64,000 nt of DNA from Adhaeribacter radiodurans (GCF_014075995.1 NZ_CP055153.1:2542001-2606000); one strand, 5' to 3'. Positions 1 through 9,412 are shown, counted from the stretch's first letter. Notes: generated from the sequence alone by a model not told the origin. Numbers and translations are program-made.

Positions 1-301
1 GCTTGATATTATTCCAGTTGATGTGGTTCGGTTTAATCATAGCTTAAAGGTTCCACATATGGGTTGGAATAACTTATTTGATTTAAAAGGCGATTTGTTT
101 AATGGCGTAAATGAGCAGGATTACGTTTATTTTGTACATAGCTATTATTTACCCGTTTGTGAATACACCATTGCCACAGGAGCTTACCCAGAACCTTTTA
201 GTGCGGCTGTACAATACAAAAATTTTTACGCCATGCAGTTCCATACCGAAAAAAGTGGCCCTACCGGTACACGAATTATAGAGAACTTCCTCGCTTTATG
301 A
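1..301 (+). CDS. hisH: Imidazole glycerol phosphate synthase glutaminase subunit HisH (5' partial)
   Basis: This is the C-terminal half of HisH; the reading frame is open to the left edge, so the start lies outside the window. HisH hydrolyses glutamine and passes ammonia to HisF in histidine biosynthesis (class I amidotransferase). The visible part holds the PHMGWN segment and the FHTEKS motif, which carries the His and Glu of the catalytic triad; the nucleophilic Cys would lie upstream. The stop overlaps the hisA start, which fits translational coupling in a his operon. Identification is firm because three more his genes follow directly. Confidence 0.95.
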   Translation, partial: LDIIPVDVVRFNHSLKVPHMGWNNLFDLKGDLFNGVNEQDYVYFVHSYYLPVCEYTIATGAYPEPFSAAVQYKNFYAMQFHTEKSGPTGTRIIENFLAL

Positions 302-1020
302 TGCAGATTATTCCCGCGATTGATATTATTGGTGGCCAGTGCGTCCGCCTAACTGAAGGTGATTTTACCCAGCAAAAAACGTATGCCAGCAATCCGGTAG
401 AAGTTGCTAAACAATTTGTTGATGCCGGTTTACAACGCTTGCATTTAGTAGATTTAGACGGAGCCCGGGCACGTAAACCTCTAAATTTAGCTGTATTAGA
501 AGCCATTGCTACTCAAACAAATTTAATTATTGATTTTGGCGGCGGTATTCAGTCAGAAGAATCTATTCAGCAAGCGTTTAATGCCGGAGCACAGCAAATT
601 ACTGCTGGTAGTATTGCCGTACGCGAGGTAAGCTTAGTGCAGCATTGGTTAGAAAAATTCGGGGCTAATAAAATAATTATTGGAGCCGATTTTCGTGATA
701 ACTTTATTTCTATAAATGCCTGGGCTGAGCAATCTACGGTTTCGCTTACTAATTTTATTCAACAGTATTTAGAATACGGGGCTCAGACCTTTATTTGTAC
801 CGATGTCAGTAAAGACGGTAAATTGCAGGGACCGGCTACTCAAACTTACACCGAGCTGGTTCAAAGTTTTCCGAAAGCTGGGTTTATTGCTAGCGGTGGT
901 GTAACAACCATTAACGATTTAGAAGAATTAAAAGCTATCGGAATGGAAGGCGTAATTATTGGAAAAGCCATTTACGAAGGAACCATTACCCTGGCAGATT
1001 TAAATAAATTTGTATGTTAA
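298..1020 (+). CDS. hisA: ProFAR isomerase HisA
   Basis: HisA is the (beta-alpha)8-barrel isomerase that converts ProFAR to PRFAR in histidine synthesis in the cytoplasm. At 240 residues it has the usual length. The N-terminal IPAIDIIGG motif carries the first catalytic Asp, and the [14 protein letters not shown] motif in the second half carries the other. Phosphate-binding segments DFGGGIQ and ASGGV are present. Two ATG codons at 298 and 301 are both possible starts; either overlaps or abuts the hisH stop. The 3' end overlaps hisF by 7 bases. Confidence 0.96.
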   Translation: MMQIIPAIDIIGGQCVRLTEGDFTQQKTYASNPVEVAKQFVDAGLQRLHLVDLDGARARKPLNLAVLEAIATQTNLIIDFGGGIQSEESIQQAFNAGAQQITAGSIAVREVSLVQHWLEKFGANKIIIGADFRDNFISINAWAEQSTVSLTNFIQQYLEYGAQTFICTDVSKDGKLQGPATQTYTELVQSFPKAGFIASGGVTTINDLEELKAIGMEGVIIGKAIYEGTITLADLNKFVC

Positions 1021-1775
1021 CAAAACGTATTATTCCTTGTCTGGATATAAAAAACGGACGAACCGTGAAAGGGGTAATGTTCGAAAACATCCGGGATGCA
1101 GGTGATCCGGTGGCTTTGGCCGCCGAGTACGCCCGGCAAGGAGCGGATGAACTGGTGTTTTTAGATATTACCGCCACTAACGAAGAGCGTAAAACCTTTG
1201 CTCAACTCGTCCGGGAAATTGCGCGCCATATTGATATTCCGTTTACGGTAGGAGGCGGTATTGGTGCTATCCGCGACGTGGAAGTACTTCTGCACGAAGG
1301 AGCCGATAAAGTATCTATTAACTCTGCCGCTATAAAAGAACCGCAACTGGTATACGATCTGGCTAAACGTTTCGGTAGCCAATGTATAACGGTTGCCATT
1401 GATACCAAATTAACTGCTACGGGTTGGAAAGTATTTAGCCGCGCCGGAACCTTGGAAACGGAACATGCTACATTAGATTGGGCAAAACAAATTACGGATT
1501 TAGGTGCCGGCGAAATTTTGCTCACCTCTATGAGCCACGATGGTACCAAAAACGGATTTGCTTTGGATATTACCGGTGCTGTTTCACAGGGAGTTTCTAT
1601 TCCGGTTATTGCTTCGGGAGGAGCCGGCCAAATGGAACACTTTGCGGATGTATTTAATAAAGCACAGGCAGATGCTGCTTTGGCTGCCAGTATTTTTCAC
1701 TTCGGCGAGATTCCCATTCCTGCCCTTAAAAAATATTTAGTTAACCAGGATTTACCTATTCGTTTATGTTATTAG
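1014..1775 (+). CDS. hisF: Imidazole glycerol phosphate synthase cyclase subunit HisF
   Basis: HisF is the cyclase partner of HisH. It makes imidazole glycerol phosphate and AICAR from PRFAR and ammonia. The 253-residue barrel has the N-terminal IPCLDIKNG motif (catalytic Asp near residue 11) and the VAIDTK motif near residue 130 (second catalytic Asp), plus the phosphate-binding GGGIG and ASGGAG loops. It overlaps hisA upstream by 7 bases and hisIE downstream by 10 bases, so the set is probably translated as one coupled operon. Confidence 0.97.
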   Translation: MLTKRIIPCLDIKNGRTVKGVMFENIRDAGDPVALAAEYARQGADELVFLDITATNEERKTFAQLVREIARHIDIPFTVGGGIGAIRDVEVLLHEGADKVSINSAAIKEPQLVYDLAKRFGSQCITVAIDTKLTATGWKVFSRAGTLETEHATLDWAKQITDLGAGEILLTSMSHDGTKNGFALDITGAVSQGVSIPVIASGGAGQMEHFADVFNKAQADAALAASIFHFGEIPIPALKKYLVNQDLPIRLCY

Positions 1776-2389
1776 ATTTTGCAAAAGCTGGTGGCTTGTT
1801 ACCCGTAGTTATTCAAGACAATTCTTCTCAGGAAGTACTTATGGTTGGGTTTATGAACCAAGAGGCATACGAAAAAACCCAGCAAGAAAAAGTAGTTACT
1901 TTTTATTCCAGAACCAAAAATCGCCTTTGGACCAAAGGAGAAACCAGCGGTAATTTCCTGCACGTAGTTAGTATTCAGGTAGATTGCGATCAAGATACAT
2001 TATTAATTAAAGCAAATCCGGTTGGGCCGGTTTGCCATACCGGTGCCCGTACTTGTTTTGAACCAGCTCCAGATACAAATACCTCCAATACAATTCCAAC
2101 ACCCGATGTGTTTTTTCTAAAATATCTCGAAAATCTAATTCAGGACCGGCGCAAAAATCCGCAGGAAAAATCGTATACGAATCTGCTTTTTGAAAAAGGA
2201 ATTCAGAAGATTGCACAAAAGGTAGGAGAGGAAGCCGTGGAAACAGTTATTGATGCTGTAGCCGGCAATAAAGAACGTTTAAAGGAAGAAGCGGCTGATT
2301 TATTATATCATCTGCTGGTATTATTAGCTGCCTCAGATTTGCAATTATCCGACGTTATTCAAGTATTACAAAAGCGGCATCAGAAATAA
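1766..2389 (+). CDS. hisI: Bifunctional phosphoribosyl-AMP cyclohydrolase / phosphoribosyl-ATP pyrophosphatase HisIE
   Basis: This fused enzyme catalyses the second and third steps of histidine synthesis. Residues 1 to about 110 are the HisI cyclohydrolase domain, with TRNKLWTKGETSGN-like sequence (here SRTKNRLWTKGETSGN) and metal-binding residues in VDCDQDT and GPVCHTG...TCF. Residues from about 115 to 207 are the HisE pyrophosphatase domain, with EEAVETVIDA and EEAADLLYHLL. The HisIE fusion is common in Bacteroidota and Proteobacteria. It overlaps hisF by 10 bases and is the last gene of the visible operon; no clear hairpin terminator follows. Confidence 0.96.
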   Translation: MLLDFAKAGGLLPVVIQDNSSQEVLMVGFMNQEAYEKTQQEKVVTFYSRTKNRLWTKGETSGNFLHVVSIQVDCDQDTLLIKANPVGPVCHTGARTCFEPAPDTNTSNTIPTPDVFFLKYLENLIQDRRKNPQEKSYTNLLFEKGIQKIAQKVGEEAVETVIDAVAGNKERLKEEAADLLYHLLVLLAASDLQLSDVIQVLQKRHQK

Positions 2390-2563
2390 GGATAAAATCA
2401 TTAATCTTTAACGAGCCTACTGTTTGCAGGTTCCGGTAAGTATTTATAGTAATTCTAAGGCCGTAGAAATGTTTTCTTAAATGTTAAAGATTATGTTAAA
2501 TTGAGTTTCTGCTTTGGCATTAGATTTATTCGGATAAGTTATATGTAACAATAAAGCTTAAAC

Positions 2564-3370
2564 ATGCCTGTAAACTATATCTGCACAACCTGCGGCGTAC
2601 AATATGCCGCTACCGATAAAGAACCGGAGCGTTGTATCATCTGCGAAGACGATCGCCAGTACGTAAACTGGCAGGGACAAACCTGGACTACCTTACCGGA
2701 AATGCAGCAAGAATACCGCAATGATATTCAACAGGTAGAGCCAAATTTATATCAGATCCACACTACTCCTAAATTTGGTATTGCTCAGAAAGCCTATTTA
2801 CTTGTAAACCCTAGCGGAAATATTCTATGGGATTGTATTACTCTGATTGACGAGGACACCATAAAATTTATTCAAAGCCTCGGAGGTATTCAAGCTATTG
2901 CGCTTTCCCATCCGCATTATTATTCATCAATTGTTAATTGGAGCCGCACATTTAACAATGCTCCCATTTACATTCACGCCTCTGATAAAGAATGGGTAAC
3001 GCAATCAGATAATGCTATTCAGTTTTGGGAGGGAAAAATACTAGAACTAATCGATAGTATAAGTATAATAAACTGCGGCGGGCATTTTCCGGGAGCTTGT
3101 GTACTGCATTGGCCAGCTGGGGCCGATGGAAAAGGAGTGGTATTATCCGGCGATACGCTCCAGGTTGCCATGGATCGGCAATCCGTTTCGTTTATGTATT
3201 CTTATCCTAACTTAATTCCTTTACGTCAGGCAGAAATAATTGCTATACGGGATGCCCTGCAGGGCGTGAATTTTGAACGCATGTACGGAGCTTTTGAGCC
3301 GTATATTAAACAAAATGCCCGACAAGCTTTCGATCATTCTATTGTTCGTTACCTCCAGATTTACGAATAA
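2564..3370 (+). CDS. Rubredoxin-like zinc knuckle plus metallo-beta-lactamase-fold protein
   Basis: The N-terminus has two CxxC pairs (Cys7, Cys10, Cys24, Cys27) resembling a rubredoxin or zinc-ribbon knuckle. The rest resembles the metallo-beta-lactamase fold: GGHFPG and SGDT motifs are present. The usual HxHxDH motif is replaced by H116-P-H118-Y-Y120-S121, so the Asp and third His of the canonical dinuclear site are absent. Catalysis, if any, would need a mononuclear or altered metal site. No signal peptide is seen, so it is probably cytoplasmic. It stands alone between the his operon and the next gene, and its substrate is unknown. Confidence 0.75.
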   Translation: MPVNYICTTCGVQYAATDKEPERCIICEDDRQYVNWQGQTWTTLPEMQQEYRNDIQQVEPNLYQIHTTPKFGIAQKAYLLVNPSGNILWDCITLIDEDTIKFIQSLGGIQAIALSHPHYYSSIVNWSRTFNNAPIYIHASDKEWVTQSDNAIQFWEGKILELIDSISIINCGGHFPGACVLHWPAGADGKGVVLSGDTLQVAMDRQSVSFMYSYPNLIPLRQAEIIAIRDALQGVNFERMYGAFEPYIKQNARQAFDHSIVRYLQIYE

Positions 3371-3513
3371 TTACTACTCAGGAGATTATTCTTTTTTTAT
3401 CAGCTACGTACCCTTATAATTAATTTCTCTCATAATCTTTAATCTAAGATTATCGTAGAAGCTTACAATTAATTATTTCATCCAATCCTATTTAACCAAA
3501 CCCATTTAAAACT

Positions 3514-3906
3514 ATGAATTACATTCTTAACCTTTTAGTAAACGCCGGTGTCGTAATGCTAATGGCTTATATATTGCCCCAGGTGCGCGTAAAAAGCTTT
3601 GGTACTGCTTTGTGGGTCGCTTTTCTGGTGAGTATTTTAAATGTTACGGTTGGTTTCTTGCTGCGTTTACCACTTAATTTAGTAACCTTCTTTTTGCTAA
3701 GTTTTTTCGTTCGCCTGATAGTAACTGCTATAATCATTAAACTGGTAGATAAATTGTTAAGTAACTTTGAGGTGCGCGGTTTTTGGCCGGCATTGGTAAT
3801 AGCTTTAGCTATAGCTATAGCCGGGGCTCTTTTCGACCGCCAAGAAGCCGAAGAGCGGTACGATACTGCTTCTCAAACAATTATCAGTAACCAAACCGTA
3901 ATCTAA
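3514..3906 (+). CDS. Phage holin family 4-like membrane protein (PF04020-type)
   Basis: This 130-residue hydrophobic protein has about four membrane segments, near residues 3-22, 30-50, 55-80 and 90-110. The pattern AYILPQVRVKSFGTAL, then LNVTVGFLLRLPLN and LVDKLLSNFEVRGFWPAL matches the small membrane family often labelled phage holin family 4. Most members are chromosomal and of unknown function, so a lysis role should not be assumed. A paralogue with the same layout lies at 62989-63324. A strong hairpin terminator follows 22 bases after the stop. Confidence 0.75.
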   Translation: MNYILNLLVNAGVVMLMAYILPQVRVKSFGTALWVAFLVSILNVTVGFLLRLPLNLVTFFLLSFFVRLIVTAIIIKLVDKLLSNFEVRGFWPALVIALAIAIAGALFDRQEAEERYDTASQTIISNQTVI

Positions 3907-3927
3907 ATTCAATCACTATTTTCGATG

Positions 3928-3966
3928 AAGCCTGCTCTTTGAACAAAGAGCAGGCTTTGTTTTTTA
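3928..3966 (+). terminator. Rho-independent terminator after holin-like gene
   Basis: A 13 bp perfect stem (AAGCCTGCTCTTT paired with its complement) with a 4-base loop is followed by TGTTTTTTT. It closes the holin-like gene and insulates the PEP carboxylase gene. Confidence 0.9.
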
Positions 3967-4101
3967 AAATAAGCAATTAAAGGCTCTCTTTACTAATTAT
4001 TTAAACTTGAAGTGTTACGAATATCCTGCAATAAAACAGTCCTCTTGTAGAAAATTTTTCTAAAATTTAAACGGCATGTTATGTTAATTATAATAAAAGC
4101 C

Positions 4102-4109
4102 TAGCTTTG
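4102..4109 (+). promoter_or_regulatory. Candidate -7 box TAnnTTTG for ppc
   Basis: TAGCTTTG matches the Bacteroidota -7 consensus TAnnTTTG. A transcript starting about 7 bases further on would leave a leader of roughly 18 bases before the ATG at 4134. No good -33 TTTG is visible, so support is partial. Confidence 0.4.
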
Positions 4110-4133
4110 TTCAGCGAATTAAAATATAATAGC

Positions 4134-6710
4134 ATGAGTGCTTATTCAAACGGTTCCTTGCACCAATTCCGGAACCTGGTTGGTTTCAAATACGAAATGT
4201 ATAATAGCTTATTCTCTTCTTTGCCCTTTTATCGGGTAGAGAAAACAGGAGTGCTCTTATCATTGTTTTTGTTACATTGCGAAGAAGGATTAAAAAAAGA
4301 ATCTAGTCCGAACGAAATTATTGAATCATTTTTTCAGCAGTATACCTCTTATGCCACTGAACAGGAGCAAACCGATTTATTATTTCGTTTTGTTCAATTT
4401 GCCGAACGCCAGGTAGTTTTATTTGATGCTTTAGAAGATGCAGCATTTAATCAGATAAACGATATGCAAGGAGTTGGCACCTTAAAGCATCTGGAATCTG
4501 AAATTGTTCAGTACCGGACCCAGAATAAGTTAGCTGAAAAATTACAGGATTTTTCCGTTCGTTTGGTCTTAACTGCTCATCCCACACAATTTTATCCCAG
4601 TGAGGTTCTAGGAATTATTAATGATTTATCTAAAGCCTTAACGAACGATAATACCGCTTTAGCAAATTCTTACCTGCAACAGTTAGGTAAAACACCTTTT
4701 TTCAAAAAAGAAAAACCTACCCCTTACGACGAAGCCGTAAATTTAATCTGGTTTTTAGAAAATGTCTTTTATCCAGCTACCGGTCAAATCTTATCTTATT
4801 TAAAAAACAGATTTCCAAATGCTATTAATCCGAATAATCCTTTAATTAGAATGGGTTTTTGGCCAGGCGGAGACCGGGATGGGAATCCGTTTGTAACGGT
4901 GCCTAATACCTTAAAAGTAGCCGAGGCTTTGCGGGGTGGAATAGTAAAATCTTATTATTTGGAAGTTCGCCGGTTGAAAAAACGCCTTACTTTTAAAGGA
5001 GTTGCTAATTTGCTGGCAGACCTGGAACAACGATTATACAATAATTTATTTGTACCAGGTTATAAAGCCGATTTATCAGTAGCAGAAATAAAAGGTACCA
5101 TGCAGCAGATTCGGGCAACTATTCTGCGCTTGCATAATGGCTTATTTGTAAACCAGGTAGATTCTTTTCTGAATAAAGTAGATTTGTTTGGCTTGCATTT
5201 CGCTTCACTCGACATCCGGCAGGATTCTTCGGTGCATACCAGATTGCTGGAAGAAGTAGCAGGTAAGTCGGATGTTTTACCTGAAAATTACGCAGAACTA
5301 TCTGAAGACGATAAAATCAATGCTTTATTAGCAATAGAAAAAACTATTGAACCTGCATTTTTTGAAGACGAGCTGTTGCAAGACACCCTCGAATCATTAA
5401 ATGCTATTAAAACTATTCAGGCCTTTAACGGAGAAGCAGGTTGCCACCGGTACATTATCAGCCATAGTACCAGTGCGCTAAATGTATTAGAAGTATATGC
5501 CCTTTTCATACTGCGGGGCTGGGAACCAGAATCTATTTCGGTGGATATCGTGCCACTTTTCGAGACAATCGAAGATTTGCGGAATTCCGGATCTGTTATG
5601 CAAAAGCTATATGAAAATCAAACTTACCGGCAACACTTACAATCGCGCGGTAACGTGCAAACCATTATGCTGGGATTTTCGGATGGAACCAAGGATGGCG
5701 GCTATTTAATGGCAAACTGGAGCATTTATAAGGCTAAAGAAATGCTTAGCAACCTTTCTAAACAATATGAGATAGAGGTTGTATTTTTTGATGGTCGGGG
5801 GGGGCCGCCCGCCCGGGGAGGTGGAAAAACGCACCAATTTTATGCCTCTATGGGAAGAAACATTGCCAATAAAGAAATTCAATTAACCATTCAAGGGCAA
5901 ACCATTAGCTCTAATTTCGGTACTGTAGATGCTGCCCGGTACAATATGGAGCAATTAATGCATGCCGGAATTAGTAATGCACTTTTCTCAAACCGGGAAA
6001 AAACATTAACCGAGCCCGAAGAAGAATTGCTTATTAGCCTGGCTAACGAAAGCTTTAATGCGTATAATACTTTAAAAAACCACCCTGATTTTCTGGAATA
6101 CCTGAATTATGTAAGCCCTTTACGGTACTACGCCGAAGCTAATATTGGCAGTCGGCCGGCTAAACGTAAATCCGGTCAATTAAACCTAGACGATTTACGA
6201 GCCGTGCCTTACGTTGGAGCCTGGAGTCAGTTAAAGCAAAACGTACCTGGGTTTTATGGCGTAGGAACTGCCTTAGAGAAAATGGAAGCCGCTGGTAAAT
6301 GGCCGGAATTAAAAGCTTTATACGAAGATTCTTTATTCTTTAAAACGTTACTCGATAATTGCGAAATGGCCATGAATAAATGCTGTTTTCCAGTTACGGC
6401 TTATCTGGCGGAGCACCCTAAATATGGTGTTCTTTGGAAGATTATGAACGAAGAATTTGAAAGAAGCAAAAAGTATTTACTTCTTCTTTCGGGTAGCGAC
6501 GAGTTAATGGCAGATAAACCCATTGACCAGCTTTCTATTCAATTAAGACAAAGAATAGAGTTACCATTGATTACCATTCAGCAATATGCTCTTACTAAAA
6601 TACGGGCTATGGAAGAACAACAATTAGAAAGAGACGAAAAGAAAATCTATGAAAAACTAGTAATGCGTTGTTCTTTTGGTATCATAAACGCGGAGCGGAA
6701 TTCAGCTTAG
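4134..6710 (+). CDS. ppc: Phosphoenolpyruvate carboxylase
   Basis: PEP carboxylase makes oxaloacetate from PEP and bicarbonate to refill the TCA cycle. The 858-residue product carries the family signatures: VLTAHPTQ with the catalytic His near residue 149, GGDRDGNPFVT, MLGFSDGTKDGG, and the glycine-rich FDGRGGPPARGGGKTH loop. The C-terminus ends ERNSA rather than the QNTG usual in the family, a modest departure that still looks like a natural end. A TTG start 27 bases upstream keeps the frame open, but the ATG at 4134 is preferred because a TAnnTTTG box overlaps the TTG. The gene is monocistronic, with a hairpin terminator after it. Confidence 0.95.
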   Translation: MSAYSNGSLHQFRNLVGFKYEMYNSLFSSLPFYRVEKTGVLLSLFLLHCEEGLKKESSPNEIIESFFQQYTSYATEQEQTDLLFRFVQFAERQVVLFDALEDAAFNQINDMQGVGTLKHLESEIVQYRTQNKLAEKLQDFSVRLVLTAHPTQFYPSEVLGIINDLSKALTNDNTALANSYLQQLGKTPFFKKEKPTPYDEAVNLIWFLENVFYPATGQILSYLKNRFPNAINPNNPLIRMGFWPGGDRDGNPFVTVPNTLKVAEALRGGIVKSYYLEVRRLKKRLTFKGVANLLADLEQRLYNNLFVPGYKADLSVAEIKGTMQQIRATILRLHNGLFVNQVDSFLNKVDLFGLHFASLDIRQDSSVHTRLLEEVAGKSDVLPENYAELSEDDKINALLAIEKTIEPAFFEDELLQDTLESLNAIKTIQAFNGEAGCHRYIISHSTSALNVLEVYALFILRGWEPESISVDIVPLFETIEDLRNSGSVMQKLYENQTYRQHLQSRGNVQTIMLGFSDGTKDGGYLMANWSIYKAKEMLSNLSKQYEIEVVFFDGRGGPPARGGGKTHQFYASMGRNIANKEIQLTIQGQTISSNFGTVDAARYNMEQLMHAGISNALFSNREKTLTEPEEELLISLANESFNAYNTLKNHPDFLEYLNYVSPLRYYAEANIGSRPAKRKSGQLNLDDLRAVPYVGAWSQLKQNVPGFYGVGTALEKMEAAGKWPELKALYEDSLFFKTLLDNCEMAMNKCCFPVTAYLAEHPKYGVLWKIMNEEFERSKKYLLLLSGSDELMADKPIDQLSIQLRQRIELPLITIQQYALTKIRAMEEQQLERDEKKIYEKLVMRCSFGIINAERNSA

Positions 6711-6737
6711 CTAATTCAGCAATAATCAATAATTAGT

Positions 6738-6767
6738 GAAAAGCCCTAAACATTCAGGGCTTTTTTC
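6738..6767 (+). terminator. Rho-independent terminator after ppc
   Basis: GAAAAGCCCT pairs with AGGGCTTTTTTC across an 8-base loop, ending in a T run. It lies 28 bases after the ppc stop. Confidence 0.88.
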
Positions 6768-7338
6768 ATTTTCAATAGGGTAGGGGAGAGGATTCTATTT
6801 AGCCTGTATCATTCCTTGCTTTTTAACCGAACTAGGTTTTTAGGTTTTTATCTTGTTACATCAAACCGGAATGGTAAGCTATGTCATTTTGTAGAAGGCA
6901 TAATTATTATGTGCTTTTTTCAGACTCTTCAGAACATACTCATAATTATCATTTAAATTAATGAGTATAGCATTACAATAACAATAATTTTTCTTACTAA
7001 TCTTCAAGTTATTCAAGGATATTTTAAATCTTATCTTAAACAATAAGTTGACTTGATTAAATATTTAACTTAATAAATCTTATAAACGCATGAATTATAA
7101 ATAGAGATAAGAATTTATAAGAGTAAGATAAATCTTAATTAGCCAGTTTTGTTCTTGCTATCTTCTTATCATTTATCAGGTGTTGATAAAAGGTAGTTAT
7201 CCATATTGCTGTTGAAGTGTGTATAAGTATAACTTATCCATATCAGGAAAATTTTGAACGGAAATCTTAAATTTGGATATTCTATTCTTATATTTAGTAG
7301 TTGTAAGATAATTCTGAAATATTTACTTGCTGATAAAT
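6768..7338. other. AT-rich 570-base gap with repeated TAAGATAA and DnaA-box-like sites
   Basis: No gene is seen. From about 6950 to 7160 the sequence is very AT-rich. TAAGATAA or its complement recurs near 7029, 7124 and 7304, and TAAGAT-AA-ATCTTA at 7124-7137 is an inverted repeat. A cluster of DnaA-box-like 9-mers follows at 7181-7242. Confidence 0.5.
7181..7242. promoter_or_regulatory. Cluster of four DnaA-box-like 9-mers
   Basis: Within 62 bases there are TTATCAACA (minus, 7181-7189), TTATCCATA (plus, 7197-7205), TTATACACA (minus, 7218-7226, an exact TTATNCACA match) and TTATCCATA (plus, 7234-7242). With the AT-rich DNA on the left this resembles a replication-origin layout. All genes to the left read rightward, which does not favour an origin here, and no dnaA or dnaN is present. 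Confidence 0.3.
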
Positions 7339-8529
7339 ATGAGCGAAAAAAAAATTTGCCTATCGTGTTCTGTGACTATTATGGAGGACGCTAATTTTTG
7401 CCATAATTGTGGAGTGCAAGTAAAATGTAAAGGCTGCGGTGAACCCTTAGTTAAGGAAGCAAGAAATTGTAGTAATTGTGGTCTAGCAGTTACTGCAATA
7501 AATCAAAATTCTTCTGTTAATACTTTTAAACTGAGGGAAAAAAAAGACGAACGGATATACGAAATAGAATTTACCAATGAGGTTGGTAAAGAAATGAAAG
7601 AAGTGATAGCGGACCTATTGCTAAATAAAATAAAATTTAATAATAGCGAAGAGGAAAACATCGGCCATTTACTTGCAACGGAATCAGTGGAGCAAGAGCA
7701 AGTAAACGGGAATGAAGAATTACCAATAGAATCAATTACAAAGCAATTACCATCAGTAAAGAGCCATAGTAATGCAACTGAGGAACCTACTCTTATATAT
7801 CCGCACCTAAATGATTTAGAAATAAAACTTGATTGTAAAGAAAATGAATGGTTGTTGCTCTTTGCTTTTTACAATTCTAATTATGGGGCAAATACTTTTA
7901 CAAGAGATATTGTGTGGCAATTGTATAAGGATAAAAGAAAAACCGAAACCAGATTTAAAAATTTAGGTACTAATTGGAGATCCTTATTTAAAAAATATTT
8001 GGCTACCGTTAAAGAAAATGAATTTCGGTTTACTACAGCGGGACTACAAAAAGTAAAAAGTTTACTCCGCCTAAACGATGATACAGGAGAAAATTACACG
8101 CCACGTAAAAATGTGTCTTCCGGCAATACCAGATCTAACAGCATTCGCAGCATTCCAGTATCCCGAAAAGTAATAGCCAATAGTATTGTACCGAATGAGT
8201 TTGACGTGTATAAAAATGAATATAAGGAGGGGCTGGAATCTTTTTTCCGGCGCAAAAATCCGGGTAGTGGTAATCCTAACCGCATTATAACTATTGCTTA
8301 TTATATTACTAAAGTAAACCACCAGGAATATTTCACCGAGGGCAACATTGATTATGCCTATCGGATATTGAACTTAGGAGGAAAACCGGCTCATTTAAAA
8401 CAAATAATTATAAACCTAAAAAATGAGCGGCTCTGGTTCCAAAAGATTATAGACAATACCACCACTGGGTGGAAATTAACTCGCCAGGGAGAAATTTACG
8501 TAGAAGAGAAATTACCGGCTCGCACTTAA
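7339..8529 (+). CDS. Double zinc-ribbon protein of unknown function
   Basis: The 396-residue product begins with two zinc ribbons (Cys7, 10, 21, 24 and Cys30, 33, 44, 47). After a charged linker, two alpha-rich blocks follow (about 155-245 and 290-390). Each has a helix-rich pattern ending in a KLTRQGE or RFTTAGLQ-like segment that resembles a winged helix. Nucleic-acid or protein binding is plausible but not shown. The ATG at 7339 is preferred to an in-frame TTG at 7327 because the zinc ribbon begins just after it. The gene stands alone beside the AT-rich gap; the family was not recognised. Confidence 0.7.
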   Translation: MSEKKICLSCSVTIMEDANFCHNCGVQVKCKGCGEPLVKEARNCSNCGLAVTAINQNSSVNTFKLREKKDERIYEIEFTNEVGKEMKEVIADLLLNKIKFNNSEEENIGHLLATESVEQEQVNGNEELPIESITKQLPSVKSHSNATEEPTLIYPHLNDLEIKLDCKENEWLLLFAFYNSNYGANTFTRDIVWQLYKDKRKTETRFKNLGTNWRSLFKKYLATVKENEFRFTTAGLQKVKSLLRLNDDTGENYTPRKNVSSGNTRSNSIRSIPVSRKVIANSIVPNEFDVYKNEYKEGLESFFRRKNPGSGNPNRIITIAYYITKVNHQEYFTEGNIDYAYRILNLGGKPAHLKQIIINLKNERLWFQKIIDNTTTGWKLTRQGEIYVEEKLPART

Positions 8530-8606
8530 CAAATGTTTTATACAAAAATAATCAAGTTTAGTTATTATGTTAAATAGGGTGCTCTTGCTTAGAGCCGGTT
8601 AATTTT

Positions 8607-9134
8607 CTATTGTAACTCCGATGATGATTCTAAAACTTTTACGGTAACTAATAGTTGCCCCAAGTGCCGTTGGGTATGTTCTGCTGCATGAAAAAGTAAA
8701 CCCAATACAGTAGAAGGTATTTTAGCCCGACCAACAAGCCTGGTTTCACTTAATTGATTGCTGTCGGTTTGTTTTAGTTGGGCAATTGCTTTGTCTACCT
8801 GATTATTAAAATTCTGCACTAAACCGATTAAGTTTAATTGTGCCACATCAGGTTGACTTTCCTGAGCTAAAGCTTTTAATTGCTCCGTATTTAAAGCCTC
8901 GCCACGAGCATACGTAAATAGCCGATCTAAAACTCCGGTAAGATGTTGCAAATGAAAACCCGCCGTAGCTACCGGGCCAGGTTTTTTCCAAAGTAAATCC
9001 TCGTTAAAATTGTTTGTTAATTCATTTACTTCTTCACGCGCCTGTAATAATGCATGTGCCACTGGTTGCAAATTCCAATGAATATCTGCTATAGGTCCGC
9101 GTAACCAAACTTCTAAATTATTTTTCTCTGCCAT
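8607..9134 (-). CDS. DinB family protein
   Basis: This 175-residue four-helix-bundle protein resembles the DinB/YfiT superfamily of metal-dependent enzymes, often thiol transferases or of unknown role. Likely metal ligands are His64 in FHLQHL and the two His of HAAEHTQRH near residues 149-157, the spacing expected of the three-His site. It is probably cytoplasmic. It is convergent with the zinc-ribbon gene, with only a weak GCTCT/AGAGC hairpin at 8581-8595 between them. A second DinB-type protein lies at 30904-31419. Confidence 0.8.
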   Translation of the reverse strand: MAEKNNLEVWLRGPIADIHWNLQPVAHALLQAREEVNELTNNFNEDLLWKKPGPVATAGFHLQHLTGVLDRLFTYARGEALNTEQLKALAQESQPDVAQLNLIGLVQNFNNQVDKAIAQLKQTDSNQLSETRLVGRAKIPSTVLGLLFHAAEHTQRHLGQLLVTVKVLESSSELQ

Positions 9135-9190
9135 ACTAATGAATTTTGCCAGCTGTTCGATTGATTATTAAATCGATTTTTGATTAACTA

Positions 9191-9198
9191 CAAACATA
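9191..9198 (-). promoter_or_regulatory. Candidate -7 box for DinB gene
   Basis: On the minus strand this reads TATGTTTG, a match to TAnnTTTG, and would give a leader of about 50 bases. No -33 element is evident. Confidence 0.3.
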
Positions 9199-9412
9199 GC
9201 AATATTGTTAATTTTGTTTTTGAAGCTATAATCTAATGGCCAGAAATAAAATATTAATTTGTCTTATAATTTATATTATGTTAAATAGACTTTCAAAGAG
9301 GTTCCAACTAAACAATTGTTTATTCTTATGAATGGATTTTAATGCCGCCAAGTACTCGTTGAACCGGAACCCATTCCCCTATTATTAGGTAATTTACTAT
9401 TTATTATAATAG

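Noticed and set aside
3514-3906. Prophage remnant, because of the holin label and the S24 repressor elsewhere
   Set aside because: No integrase, capsid, tail or lysin genes accompany them; holin-4 proteins are usually chromosomal.
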